The translations under genes and the position numbers were made by a program. DNA of 64,000 nt, from assembly GCF_001955715.1 (NCBI RefSeq), contig NZ_CP019239.1, forward strand, positions 2,232,001 through 2,296,000, given 5' to 3'. The DNA comes from Rhodoferax saidenbachensis (GTDB taxonomy: Bacteria > Pseudomonadota > Gammaproteobacteria > Burkholderiales > Burkholderiaceae_C). Each line of letters starts with the position of its first letter. The first letter of the stretch is position 1. The notes beneath the pieces were generated by a model. That model was given only the letters and a program-made list of their open reading frames with translations, was not told the DNA's origin and did no database searches. Of the stretch, positions 7,124 through 17,125 are shown piece after piece.

Positions 7124-8344
7124 GTGAACACGACTTCCCCCGCTACCGTTGCGCTGTACGACGCGCGCCCCTTCTTCGAGAAGGCGCTGCAGCACGGCGT
7201 GCAACACGGCATCATCGACACGGCCACGCTGGAGGCCATCCGCACCGACGCGCCCAAGGGCATGGTGCAGATTGCGCGTTACTTTGGCACCGAGTTCCTG
7301 CGCCCCGATCTGGAGCGCGCCAAAGACCGCATGGTCAATCTGGTGAGTCTGTACCTGGAAAGCAGCTGTGATGGTGACCTGCACCAGGCGGCGCAGTCGT
7401 TGCAGGAGCACTCCTTCCTCTCGCGCTCCAAGGGCGGCTCGGACATGCTCAAGGCACTGATCGCCATGCCGCAAACCAGCCACTTTGGCATGAACGAACA
7501 CGGCGGTTTTCGTGACGAACACATTCCTGTGCTCGCCAAATGGACGCTGGCCAGCCTGGCCGACTACCAGGCCGAGCTGGCCAAACGCAGCCAGGTGGCG
7601 CAGATCACAGATGCAGCGCTATGGCTCGCAGAACAGTTGGGCATGGACGCCGACGAACTGGAAGAAGCCGGTAAAGACGCCGAGGCCGTGATCCGCACCG
7701 CCCTGCTGGCACTGGCCGCCAAGCGCACTGAAATGCCCGACTGGGTGGCGTTTGAAAAACTCATGGCAACGCTGCGCAAGAAATACGCGGCCGCGCCGGA
7801 CACCATCGCCATTGCCCTGCCCAAAGGCCTGCCCGCCGAATTCAAGGCAGCCGTGGACGCAGTGCGACAAACGCTGCTGTCTGACCTGCCCAAGATCATT
7901 GCGTCCGCCCTGCCCGCCCGCAAACTGTTTGACCAGACGGCCGCCTTTATGGGGCGCTATTTCTGGGTCGAGGACGCGCTGGCCGAGGTGGACCACTTTG
8001 AACGTACCCTGTCCAAAATCTGGGACAAGGCCACCGGTGGCCACAGCGATGACAGCTCATTGTTGACCCTGTTTGTGAGCCTGGCCGCGGGCTCCACGCC
8101 CAAAACCTTGCTCACTGAAAAAGCGGCTATCACTCTGGTGCGCAAACTACGCAAGAGCGGCCTGCACCCCGCACTGGCGCAGGCGTTCATCACAGCGCAT
8201 GCGCCCGATGCCTACCGCGATGACTACCTGCTGATGTGGGAAGAGTTTGTGGAAGACAACCAGGCCACGCTGCTCAGCGACATGGACTACCAGCTCAAGG
8301 ATGCGCTGGCCTTGCTACGCCGGGAATGCAATATCGGGGCGTGA
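7124..8344 (+). CDS. conserved hypothetical protein, 406 aa
   Basis: An unrecognised 406-residue protein that starts with GTG 14 bp after the previous gene. It looks largely alpha-helical, with many Ala/Leu-rich segments, no membrane helix and no clear catalytic motif. Its last gene position in the run J-domain / 190 aa / 249 aa / 406 aa suggests a conserved unit. It ends only 4 bp from the convergent mutarotase gene, so no terminator fits between them and transcripts from both sides must overlap. Function unknown. Confidence 0.75.
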   Translation: MNTTSPATVALYDARPFFEKALQHGVQHGIIDTATLEAIRTDAPKGMVQIARYFGTEFLRPDLERAKDRMVNLVSLYLESSCDGDLHQAAQSLQEHSFLSRSKGGSDMLKALIAMPQTSHFGMNEHGGFRDEHIPVLAKWTLASLADYQAELAKRSQVAQITDAALWLAEQLGMDADELEEAGKDAEAVIRTALLALAAKRTEMPDWVAFEKLMATLRKKYAAAPDTIAIALPKGLPAEFKAAVDAVRQTLLSDLPKIIASALPARKLFDQTAAFMGRYFWVEDALAEVDHFERTLSKIWDKATGGHSDDSSLLTLFVSLAAGSTPKTLLTEKAAITLVRKLRKSGLHPALAQAFITAHAPDAYRDDYLLMWEEFVEDNQATLLSDMDYQLKDALALLRRECNIGA

Positions 8345-8348
8345 ACCG

Positions 8349-9493
<1,145 letters not shown>

Positions 9494-10372
9494 TCAATCG
9501 GCCAAGGCCTGCACCTGCAGACCGTAGCAACGGATGGCATTGCCACTCCAGAACGCATCTTGCTCCCGCACCGTCAGCCGAGAAGCTGCCCACTGGTGTG
9601 CAAGGCCATGCACCGCGTCGTAGGGCGCAGCCAACTGGCACACCGGCCAGTCCGAACCAAACATCAGCCGCTGCGGCCCAAAGGCTTCCAGCGCCTGGTC
9701 AAAACAGGACAGGATGATTTTGGCATCGTCGGGGGTTACGCCGGCGCGGCCAGCCCAGTCCGTCTCTGTCACCACACCGGATAACTTGCACACCACATGT
9801 GGCAAGGCCGCCAATGCACGCATGTTTTTACGCCAACCCTCGGCGCTGTGCGCCCAGTTGCGCACGGCCGGTTTGCCCACATGGTCCAGCACTAGCCAAT
9901 GCTGGTCATGGCGCGCACAGAAATCAATCACGCTTGGCAACTGGTGGTCAAACACCAGTACGTCATAAACCAGCCCGTTTTTTTGCACCGTGTGCAGTCC
10001 GGCATTGATGGCTGGTGCATCCACCCATGCGCCTACGTCCGGCTCGTCCTGCAGGATATGGCGCAGGCCTTTGAAGGCGGCGTGGTCGCCCCACTGTTCC
10101 AGTCGGTGCTCCAGATCGGCCGCGCCCAGATCGGCCCACCCCACCACGCCCAGTACCTCAGGGTTTTGGGCGGCTACCTGCAGCAAAAAATCAGTCTCTG
10201 CAGCAAGCGTGCGCGCCTGCACCGCGACTACCCCATCTACCCCCGCAGCACGCATGGCCACTGCACAGTCCGAGGGCAAACAGTCTCGCTGCAGCAAAGG
10301 CATAGCCTCGCTGATCCACGGAAACTCCTCGGCCTGGTAGCGCCAGTAGTGCTGGTGGGTGTCTATCTTCAT
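9494..10372 (-). CDS. L-fuconolactonase (amidohydrolase family)
   Basis: Hydrolyses L-fucono-1,5-lactone to L-fuconate. The 292-residue amidohydrolase begins MKIDTHQHYWRYQ, whose HxH metal-binding motif is at residues 6-8, and has a late FGSDWPVCQL segment with the conserved metal-site Asp. The ATG at 10372 is chosen because it immediately precedes this motif; an ORF extending to 10423 would overlap the dehydratase gene. It lies 10 bp after that gene and 18 bp before the dehydrogenase gene in one operon. Substrate is assigned from context. Confidence 0.85.
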   Translation of the reverse strand: MKIDTHQHYWRYQAEEFPWISEAMPLLQRDCLPSDCAVAMRAAGVDGVVAVQARTLAAETDFLLQVAAQNPEVLGVVGWADLGAADLEHRLEQWGDHAAFKGLRHILQDEPDVGAWVDAPAINAGLHTVQKNGLVYDVLVFDHQLPSVIDFCARHDQHWLVLDHVGKPAVRNWAHSAEGWRKNMRALAALPHVVCKLSGVVTETDWAGRAGVTPDDAKIILSCFDQALEAFGPQRLMFGSDWPVCQLAAPYDAVHGLAHQWAASRLTVREQDAFWSGNAIRCYGLQVQALAD

Positions 10373-10382
10373 GCCGCTGTAT

Positions 10383-11675
10383 TCAGGCCGCTTTGGCTTT
10401 GGGCTTGAAGGTGTACTGCGCAATCGATGCAGGTTTCATCTCGATCGAAAAACCCGGTGCCTTGGGTGGCATATAGGCCGCGTTTTCGATCACGCAGGGT
10501 TCGATAAAGTGCTCATGCAGGTGGTCCACAAACTCGATCACACGGCCTTCGCGGGTGCCGGCAATGCACAGGTAGTCAATCATGGACAAATGCTGCACGT
10601 ACTCGCACAAGCCCACGCCACCCGCATGTGGGCACACCAGCAGGTTGTATTTGGCAGCCATCAGCATCACGGCCAGAATTTCGTTCACACCGCCCAGGCG
10701 GCAGGAATCGATCTGCACCACATCAATGGCGCCGCGCATGATCAGTTGCTTGAAGATGATGCGGTTCTGGCACATCTCGCCCGTCGCCACCTTCACAGGC
10801 GCCACACCTTCGCGGATCACGCGGTGGCCTTCAATATCATCCGGGCTGGTCGGTTCTTCAATGAACCAGGGCTTGCAGAAGGCCAGGTCATTGACCCATT
10901 CCACGGCCTGCTTCACGTCCCACACCTGGTTGGCGTCGATCATGAGTTGGCGGTTCGGGCCCAGCACTTCGCGGGCAATGGTCAGGCGACGGATGTCGTC
11001 GGCCTTGTCGCGCCCGACTTTCATCTTCACGTGGTTAAAGCCCGCGTCAATCGCTTCTTTGCACAGGCGGCGCAGCTTGTCGTCGTCGTAACCCAGCCAG
11101 CCGGCCGACGTGGTGTAACAAGGGTAACCCTCGCGCTCCAGCGTGGCCCAGCGCTCGGCTTTGCCCACGGCCTGCTTTTGCAGCAGGGCCAACGCTTCTT
11201 CGGGCGTGATGCAGTCGGTGATGTAACGAAAGTCGATGAGTTTGACGATCTCTTCGGGGCTCATGCGGGAGACCAGCGCCCACACGGGAACGCCTTCCTG
11301 CTTGGCCCACAAATCCCACACCGCGTTGACCACGGCGCCCGTGGCCAGGTGGATGGCGCCCTTGTCCGGGCCAATCCAGCGCAGTTGGCTGTCGGACGTG
11401 ATGTAACGCCAGAAGCGCCCCATGTCCTCAGCCACCCACGCCATGTCCAGGCCCACCACCAGGTGGCGCATGGCTTCGATGGCGGCGCAGCAAATCTCGT
11501 TGCCGCGGCCAATCGTGAACGTCAGGCCGTGGCCTTCAAGGCCGGGCTGGTCGGTTTCCAGAATCACATAGGCCGCGGAATAGTCCGGGTCCGGGTTCAT
11601 GGCGTCCGAACCATCCAGGTGTTGGGACGTGGGGAAGCGCACGTCCACGACGCGCATGTTGGTGACTTTGCTCAT
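10383..11675 (-). CDS. L-fuconate dehydratase (enolase superfamily)
   Basis: Dehydrates L-fuconate to 2-keto-3-deoxy-L-fuconate. The 430-residue protein resembles the FucD group, including human ENOSF1: DPDYSAAYVILET near the N-terminus and LRWIGPDKGAIHLATGAV. Enolase-superfamily residues are visible: KMKVGR (general base lysines), DANQ, EEPTSPDD and ATGEMCQNR for metal binding, and CPHAGGVG with the catalytic His. The start at 11675 follows the FAH gene stop by one base; the longer ORF would run into that gene. This enzyme is the best evidence that the operon handles L-fucose rather than L-rhamnose. Confidence 0.9.
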   Translation of the reverse strand: MSKVTNMRVVDVRFPTSQHLDGSDAMNPDPDYSAAYVILETDQPGLEGHGLTFTIGRGNEICCAAIEAMRHLVVGLDMAWVAEDMGRFWRYITSDSQLRWIGPDKGAIHLATGAVVNAVWDLWAKQEGVPVWALVSRMSPEEIVKLIDFRYITDCITPEEALALLQKQAVGKAERWATLEREGYPCYTTSAGWLGYDDDKLRRLCKEAIDAGFNHVKMKVGRDKADDIRRLTIAREVLGPNRQLMIDANQVWDVKQAVEWVNDLAFCKPWFIEEPTSPDDIEGHRVIREGVAPVKVATGEMCQNRIIFKQLIMRGAIDVVQIDSCRLGGVNEILAVMLMAAKYNLLVCPHAGGVGLCEYVQHLSMIDYLCIAGTREGRVIEFVDHLHEHFIEPCVIENAAYMPPKAPGFSIEMKPASIAQYTFKPKAKAA

Positions 11676-11676
11676 A

Positions 11677-12531
11677 TCAGGCCTGTACGGTCTTCTGTGT
11701 TTGGGTGCCCAGGCCATCAATGCCTAGGTGAATGACTTGGCCCGCGCGCAGGTACTGCGGCGGCTTCTGACCCATGCCCACGCCAGGTGGCGTGCCGGTG
11801 GAGATCACGTCGCCAGGCTGCAGACTCATAAAACGGCTCAGGTAGGAAATCAGGAACTTCACGCCGTAGACCATGGTCGAGGTGCTGCCGTTCTGGAAGC
11901 GTTTGCCATCCACCTCCAGCCACATCTTCAGAGCCTGCGGATCAGGCACTTCATCGGCAGTCACCAGCCAAGGGCCGGTGGGGCCGAAGGTGTCGCAACC
12001 CTTGCCCTTGTCCCAGGTGCCGCTGCGGTCGAGCTGGTATTCGCGCTCGGACACATCATTCACCACGCAATAGCCCGCCACATGGGACAGCGCATCGGCT
12101 TCCTCGATGTAACGGCCACCCTTGCCGATGACCACGCCCAGCTCCACTTCCCAGTCGGTCTTGACCGAGCCACGGGGGATTTCCACCGCGTCGTCCGGAC
12201 CCACAATCGCGCTGGTCCACTTGTTGAAGACCACGGGCTCGGGCGGCACCTGCATGCCACTCTCGGCCGCGTGGTCGGAGTAATTCAGTCCAATGCAAAT
12301 GAACTTGCCGATCTGGCCCACGCAGGGCCCCAGGCGCAGGTCTTTTTGCGGAGTACCCGCCACCAGCGGCAGGCTTTCGATGTTCACGCCACGCAAACGC
12401 GCCAGACTCTCGGGCAGCAGCGCCGCACCGGCCACATCGGCAATCACACCGGAGAGGTCGCGCACGCGGCCCTGGTTATCCAGCACACCGGGCTTTTCCT
12501 GCCCTGGCAATCCGTAGCGTAAAAGTTTCAC
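11677..12531 (-). CDS. FAH-family 2,4-diketo-3-deoxy-L-fuconate hydrolase
   Basis: Splits 2,4-diketo-3-deoxy-L-fuconate into pyruvate and lactate, the last step of the oxidative fucose route. The 284-residue fumarylacetoacetate hydrolase-fold protein has GLNYSDHAAE and metal-binding residues in KTDWEVELGVVIG. The STGTPPGVGMGQKPP signature is near the C-terminus. The start is GTG at 12531, with GAGG eight bases upstream; the open frame extends to 12606 but has no better start. It lies between the binding-protein gene, from which it is separated by a hairpin, and the dehydratase gene. Confidence 0.87.
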   Translation of the reverse strand: MKLLRYGLPGQEKPGVLDNQGRVRDLSGVIADVAGAALLPESLARLRGVNIESLPLVAGTPQKDLRLGPCVGQIGKFICIGLNYSDHAAESGMQVPPEPVVFNKWTSAIVGPDDAVEIPRGSVKTDWEVELGVVIGKGGRYIEEADALSHVAGYCVVNDVSEREYQLDRSGTWDKGKGCDTFGPTGPWLVTADEVPDPQALKMWLEVDGKRFQNGSTSTMVYGVKFLISYLSRFMSLQPGDVISTGTPPGVGMGQKPPQYLRAGQVIHLGIDGLGTQTQKTVQA

Positions 12532-12558
12532 AGTCTTATCCTCAAAGTAACAACAAAC

Positions 12559-12592
12559 GGGGCAAGCCAACGCTACGCAGCGGGCTTGCCCC
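12559..12592 (-). other. Intercistronic stem-loop after the sugar-binding protein gene
   Basis: A perfect 10-bp stem (GGGGCAAGCC / GGCTTGCCCC) with a 14-base loop sits 10 bp after the binding-protein stop codon. The following tract is T-rich but not a clean T-run, so it is better read as an mRNA-stabilising or partial attenuation element than as a full terminator. It would favour excess binding protein over the downstream enzymes. Confidence 0.65.
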
Positions 12593-12602
12593 TGGGGAAA
12601 AA

Positions 12603-13547
12603 TCAATCGTAAAGAACGGCCGCGATCTTGGCGTCCTTCATATTGGTCTTGTCGTAGTAGTAGAAGCCGGTGTCGATGATCTTGGGCAACTTCTCACCCT
12701 TCAACGCCTTCACAGCTGCTTCCACTGTCTTGTAGCCAATGCCCACCGGGTTTTGCGTGATCGCGCCGGCAATGGTGCCGTCGTTGATCATGTCCTTCTG
12801 CGCCTTGCCAGAGTCAAAACCAATGATGACCACGCCGGTCTTCTTGGCTTCTTTCAGGCCCTTGCCTGCACCAATGGCCGAACCTTCGTTGGTACCGAAG
12901 ATGCCCTTGAGCTTGGGGTGGGCCTGCATCAGGGTCTTGGCAATTTCAGCAGACTTCAGGTGGTCACCACCGCCGTACTGCACGTCCACCACACGGATCT
13001 TGGGGTACTTGGCCTTGATGCGCTCCACAAAACCATCACGGCGGCCGGTGCCGGTCGTGCTGGTCTGGTCATGGCCAATCACGGCCACGTCGCCTTCGCC
13101 ACCAATCTTCTCGGCCATCTTGTCAGCAGCCAGCGCAGCAGCAGCCTTGCTGTCGGTTTGTGCCGTGGTCAACACGATGTCGCTGTCCACACCCGAGTCA
13201 AACGCGATCACGGGGATCTTGGCAGCCTGGGCCTTCTTCAGCAGTGGAATGGCAGCTTTGCTGTCCAGCGCAGCCAGACCAATAGCCGCAGGTTTCTTGG
13301 CCAATGCGGCGGACAACATGTCGATCTGTTTGTCCACTTGCTGTTCTGTTTCCGGGCCTTCAAAGGTGACCTTCACCTTGTAGTCCTTGGCGGCCTGGTC
13401 AGCGCCCTGCTTCACGGCTTGCCAGAACTGGTGCTGGAAACCTTTGGAGATCAAGGGAATGTAGATCTCCTGGGCGGATGCGAAGCTGGAAAAACCAGCC
13501 AGTGCCAAGCCGGCGGTCAAAGCCAGCAGTTTTCTCTTTGCGTTCAT
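12603..13547 (-). CDS. sugar ABC transporter, periplasmic binding protein (ribose class)
   Basis: Periplasmic receptor for sugar uptake, predicted for L-fucose from context. The 314-residue protein starts MNAKRKLLALTAGLALAG, with a signal peptide ending near SFASAQ, then a periplasmic-binding-protein type 1 fold (RbsB-like). Typical segments are FGTNEGSAIGAG and VIIGFDSGKAQKDMI. AGGAG lies 8 bp before the ATG at 13547, which decides this start over an upstream in-frame codon. It is followed by an intercistronic stem-loop and preceded by the permease gene. Confidence 0.9.
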   Translation of the reverse strand: MNAKRKLLALTAGLALAGFSSFASAQEIYIPLISKGFQHQFWQAVKQGADQAAKDYKVKVTFEGPETEQQVDKQIDMLSAALAKKPAAIGLAALDSKAAIPLLKKAQAAKIPVIAFDSGVDSDIVLTTAQTDSKAAAALAADKMAEKIGGEGDVAVIGHDQTSTTGTGRRDGFVERIKAKYPKIRVVDVQYGGGDHLKSAEIAKTLMQAHPKLKGIFGTNEGSAIGAGKGLKEAKKTGVVIIGFDSGKAQKDMINDGTIAGAITQNPVGIGYKTVEAAVKALKGEKLPKIIDTGFYYYDKTNMKDAKIAAVLYD

Positions 13548-13643
13548 GGGTTGTCTCCTGTTAGAAAAAGTGTTGTTGTCACATGGAATCACGGGGAAAA
13601 ATCAGAAACAAAAATGCGGTGCATGGGGCGTGGTGCGGTCTCC

Positions 13644-14642
13644 TTATTTCTTGTTGCGGCGCAGGTTGTCGGTGTAGACCGCCAGAATGATGATGAGACC
13701 GGTGAGCACCATCTGCCACTCCTGGGCGACTGACATGATGCGCAAGCCGTTGATCAGCACGCTCATGATGAACGCGCCGATGATGGTTCCGAGAATGGTG
13801 CCGACACCACCGCTCAGCGACGTGCCGCCGATCACCACCGCGGCAATCGCGTCCAGCTCGTAGCCCTGCCCTAGCGCGGGCTGTGCCGAGTTGAGGCGCG
13901 AGGCAATCAGCAAGCCCGAGATGCCGCAGATACCACCGGCAAACGCGTAGATGATGATCTTCCAGCGGTCCACATTCACACCCGACAGGCGCACCGCCTC
14001 TTCATTGCTGCCCAGCGCAAAGGTGTAGCGCCCCAAGGCCGTCTTGTTGAGCACCACGGCGCACACGATCGCCACCAGAAACAGGATCAGCACGCCATTG
14101 GGAATCGGCAGCGCGGGAATCAGGTCACCGATCAACGAACCCAGCGCGATCTGATCGAACCCCTCCACGTCGCTGAAGTAGATGGGGCGTGTGCCGGTGA
14201 TGATCAGCGAGGCGCCCTTGAGCAACATCATCATGCCCAGCGTGGCAATGAACGGTGGCACATTGAGCTTGGTAATCGCCAGACCCGAGACCGTGCCGCA
14301 CAGCGCGCCCACGGCAATCGCACACACAATGCCCAGCGGCATGGGCATGCCCAGGTTCACCATGAACACACCGGCCATGACGGCGCAGAAGGTCATCAGC
14401 ACGCCCACCGACAAATCGATGCCCGATGTGATGATGATGAAGGTGCTGGCAATGGCCAGCACACCAATGACGGTGGTGGACTGCAGGATGCCGATGATGT
14501 TGTCCTGCGTCATGAAGGCATCGGGCTTGAGCACGGTGAACACCAGGATCAGCGCGATCAGGCTGGCAAAGGCCAGCAGCTTTTGCTTGGCCTGGCCGCC
14601 AGACAGCCGGGACAGCCAGGAGGAAGAACGGGGTTCGGACAT
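13644..14642 (-). CDS. sugar ABC transporter permease (RbsC-like)
   Basis: Inner-membrane channel subunit of the ribose-class importer, 332 residues with about 8-10 hydrophobic helices. Characteristic RbsC-like segments are IITSGIDLSVGVLM, AITKLNVPPFIATLG, NEEAVRLSGVNV, and AAVVIGGTSLSGGVGTILGT near residues 265-285. The ATG is at 14642, 31 bp after the ATPase stop. It works with the ATPase encoded upstream and the binding protein encoded downstream. Confidence 0.92.
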   Translation of the reverse strand: MSEPRSSSWLSRLSGGQAKQKLLAFASLIALILVFTVLKPDAFMTQDNIIGILQSTTVIGVLAIASTFIIITSGIDLSVGVLMTFCAVMAGVFMVNLGMPMPLGIVCAIAVGALCGTVSGLAITKLNVPPFIATLGMMMLLKGASLIITGTRPIYFSDVEGFDQIALGSLIGDLIPALPIPNGVLILFLVAIVCAVVLNKTALGRYTFALGSNEEAVRLSGVNVDRWKIIIYAFAGGICGISGLLIASRLNSAQPALGQGYELDAIAAVVIGGTSLSGGVGTILGTIIGAFIMSVLINGLRIMSVAQEWQMVLTGLIIILAVYTDNLRRNKK

Positions 14643-14673
14643 AAGAATGGGTTACCTTGGTTTTTCTTGAAGT

Positions 14674-16191
14674 TCAGTGCACTGCAGCGGGGGCCTCGGC
14701 CTCGCGCTGCGTGGCCAGGGCCATCAGGTTTTCTTGTGTGGCTTCGTCACCGCGCACCTCACCGGTGATGCGGCCTTCACACATCACCAGCACGCGGTGG
14801 CTCAGTTGCAGCACTTCGGGCAGCTCGCTGGAGATCACGATGATGGCGCGGCCCTGGGCGGCCAGCTCGTTGAGCAGTTTGTAGATTTCGCTCTTGGCGC
14901 CCACGTCGATACCACGCGTGGGTTCGTCAAAAATCAGCACTTCGCAGTCCTGCACCAGCCACTTGGCGATCACCACCTTTTGCTGGTTACCACCCGACAG
15001 CAGCTTGGCCGTTTGCGTGAGCGACGGGGTCTTGATGCGCAGCTTCTCCACCATCTGCTGCGAAATGGTGCGAATGGCCGGCTGGTTCAGAAAAATGCCC
15101 CACTTCAGCCAGCGCTTCAGGCTGGGTAGCGTGATATTGGACTCCACATCCATGCCCGTGGCCAGGCCAAAGTGTTTGCGGTCTTCCGACAAGTAACCAA
15201 TGCCCGCCTGCACCGCGTCCTGCGGCGACGTAAGGCGGATATGCTGGCCGCGCACGTGCACTTCGCCCGACTCAATCGGGTCCGCACCAAACACGGCCCG
15301 CGCCACCTCGGTGCGGCCTGCGCCCATGAGGCCTGCAAAACCCAGAATCTCGCCACGACGCACGGTAAAGCTCACATCACGGATCGCACGGCCCCGGTTC
15401 AGCCCACGCACGTCCAGCAGCACTTCGTTGGCGGAAGTATCGGGAATCGTCTTTTCAGCCTGCTCCAGCTTACGCCCCACCATCATGGCAATCACCTCCG
15501 GCATGGGCGTTGTGGCTGGCACGGTGGCGATGTAGGCACCGTCACGCATCACGGTGATGCGGTCGGCAATGCGCTGGATCTCGTCCATCTTGTGCGAGAT
15601 ATAGACAATGCCCACGCCTTCGCTCTTGAGCTGGCGGATGATGCGAAACAGGTCATCAATCTCGGCGTTGTTCAGCGCAGCCGTGGGCTCGTCCATGATC
15701 AACACGCGCGATTTGTGCGACAGCGCCTTGGCAATCTCCACCATCTGCTGGCGCGCCACCGTCAGCTCACCAATCGGTGTGGTCGGCGCCAGCGCCAGGT
15801 GCATGCGGTCAAACAGCGCCTGCGCATCGCGGTTGAGCTGCTCTTCGTCCAGAAACAGGCCCGCCATGCGGCGCGGCTCGCGGCCCAGGTATATGTTTTG
15901 CGCGGCCGTCAGGTGGCCCATCAGGTGCAGTTCCTGGTGGATGATGCCAATGGCCAGGGCCTGCGCATGCGCCGGGCTGTCGATCTCTACCGCCTTGCCA
16001 TCCAGCATCATCTGGCCACTGTCCTTGCGGTAGACGCCGGCCAGGATTTTCATCAGCGTGGACTTGCCCGCGCCGTTCTCACCCATCAGCGCATGCACCT
16101 CGCCCGGCATCAGGTCAAAACGCACGCCGTCCAGCGCTTTCACGCCGGGGAACGACTTGCTGAGGTTTTGGATATCAACCAGTGGGGTCAC
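14674..16191 (-). CDS. sugar ABC transporter ATP-binding protein (RbsA-like, two domains)
   Basis: Energises the importer. The 505-residue protein is a tandem of two ABC domains. The first has Walker [10 protein letters not shown] near residues 38-46, the ABC signature [11 protein letters not shown] and Walker [12 protein letters not shown]. The second is degenerate at Walker A, as usual in this family, but has the signature [15 protein letters not shown] and [19 protein letters not shown]. It is the second gene of the fucose operon, 26 bp after the 2-keto-3-deoxyfuconate dehydrogenase gene. Confidence 0.93.
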   Translation of the reverse strand: MTPLVDIQNLSKSFPGVKALDGVRFDLMPGEVHALMGENGAGKSTLMKILAGVYRKDSGQMMLDGKAVEIDSPAHAQALAIGIIHQELHLMGHLTAAQNIYLGREPRRMAGLFLDEEQLNRDAQALFDRMHLALAPTTPIGELTVARQQMVEIAKALSHKSRVLIMDEPTAALNNAEIDDLFRIIRQLKSEGVGIVYISHKMDEIQRIADRITVMRDGAYIATVPATTPMPEVIAMMVGRKLEQAEKTIPDTSANEVLLDVRGLNRGRAIRDVSFTVRRGEILGFAGLMGAGRTEVARAVFGADPIESGEVHVRGQHIRLTSPQDAVQAGIGYLSEDRKHFGLATGMDVESNITLPSLKRWLKWGIFLNQPAIRTISQQMVEKLRIKTPSLTQTAKLLSGGNQQKVVIAKWLVQDCEVLIFDEPTRGIDVGAKSEIYKLLNELAAQGRAIIVISSELPEVLQLSHRVLVMCEGRITGEVRGDEATQENLMALATQREAEAPAAVH

Positions 16192-16217
16192 AACAGGGCC
16201 TTGTTGGATGGCGGCGC

Positions 16218-16979
16218 TCAGATGGTCACGCCGCCGTCTACCAGCATGGTCTGCCCGGTGACAAAACGCGACTCGTCGCTAGCTAGATACACCACCATGG
16301 GTGTGATGTCATCCACGGTAGCCAAACGGCCCATAGGCTGGCGGGCGATAAAGTCTTTCTCGGCCTGCACCGGGTCGGCCGCGCTGGCAATGCGCCCGCG
16401 CAGCGATGGGGTGTCTACCGTGCCGGGGCACAGCGCATTGGCGCGCAGACCGGCTTTCACAAAGTCAGCCGCCAGCGATTTGGTCAAGCCAATCACCGCC
16501 GCCTTGGTCGCACCGTAAGCCGCACGGTTGGCAAAACCCTTGATGCTGGACGCCATGGACGCCATGTTGATGATGGACACGCTGCCGCCCGTGGTTTCTG
16601 CCTTGGCTAGCATGGCAGGCAGGAAAGCGCGCGTCATGCGGAACATGCTTTTCACGTTCAAATCGAAACTCAGGTCCCAGTCAGCCTCGGTGCAGTCCAG
16701 CAAGCTGCCATTGGCCACCATGCCAGCGCAGTTAAACAACGCGTCCAGCGCCGGTGTGCGCGCAGCCAGTGCCGCCACAGCCGCGTCATTGCGCACGTCC
16801 AGCAGCTCCACCTGGATACTGCTGTGTTCGGCGGCCAGGCTGTCCAGAAACGCCTGGTTAATGTCGGTGGCAATCACACGTGCGCCCTCGGCCGCACAGG
16901 CCAGCGCACTGGCGCGACCAATGCCCTGCGCCGCTGCAGTGATGAGCACTGTTTTACCTTGCAATCGACCTTGACCCAT
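16218..16979 (-). CDS. SDR-family 2-keto-3-deoxy-L-fuconate dehydrogenase
   Basis: Oxidises C4 of 2-keto-3-deoxy-L-fuconate with NAD+. The 253-residue short-chain dehydrogenase has the unusual cofactor motif TAAAQGIG (Ala in place of the usual Gly after Thr), ATDIN, NCAG, the catalytic Ser and YGATK, and LNVKSMFRM. This pattern closely resembles the DHRS6/BDH2-type SDRs and the Xanthomonas enzyme of this step as I recall them. It is the first gene of the operon. GGAG lies 10 bp before the ATG, and the two operator-like palindromes are 22-53 bp upstream. Confidence 0.85.
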   Translation of the reverse strand: MGQGRLQGKTVLITAAAQGIGRASALACAAEGARVIATDINQAFLDSLAAEHSSIQVELLDVRNDAAVAALAARTPALDALFNCAGMVANGSLLDCTEADWDLSFDLNVKSMFRMTRAFLPAMLAKAETTGGSVSIINMASMASSIKGFANRAAYGATKAAVIGLTKSLAADFVKAGLRANALCPGTVDTPSLRGRIASAADPVQAEKDFIARQPMGRLATVDDITPMVVYLASDESRFVTGQTMLVDGGVTI

Positions 16980-17000
16980 GCTTCAGACTCCGGTTTAATA

Positions 17001-17014
17001 ATTCAAATATGAAT
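17001..17014. promoter_or_regulatory. Operator-like palindrome 1 between the fucose operon and the IclR gene
   Basis: ATTCA-AATA-TGAAT is a perfect inverted repeat in the divergent control region, 22 bp from the first fucose gene. It shares the core TTCA-N4-TGAA with a second site whose centre is 19 bp away, close to two helical turns, fitting two regulator dimers on one DNA face. Confidence 0.6.
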
Positions 17015-17020
17015 AAACAA

Positions 17021-17032
17021 TTCATGTATGAA
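17021..17032. promoter_or_regulatory. Operator-like palindrome 2 between the fucose operon and the IclR gene
   Basis: TTCA-TGTA-TGAA is a perfect inverted repeat sharing its half-sites with the palindrome at 17001-17014. The divergent IclR-family protein is the natural candidate to bind both. Confidence 0.6.
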
Positions 17033-17125
17033 GCTAAATCATAGAAAGGTTTGCGGCCGGAACGCTCAGTATTTACCCTAGGCCCGTACCCCACCAATGC
17101 TGCACCGCCCCAAAAATCCACAACA

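Noticed and set aside
10359..11735. A 458-residue plus-strand open frame
   Set aside because: It is antisense to the fuconate dehydratase gene with all enolase-superfamily residues intact.
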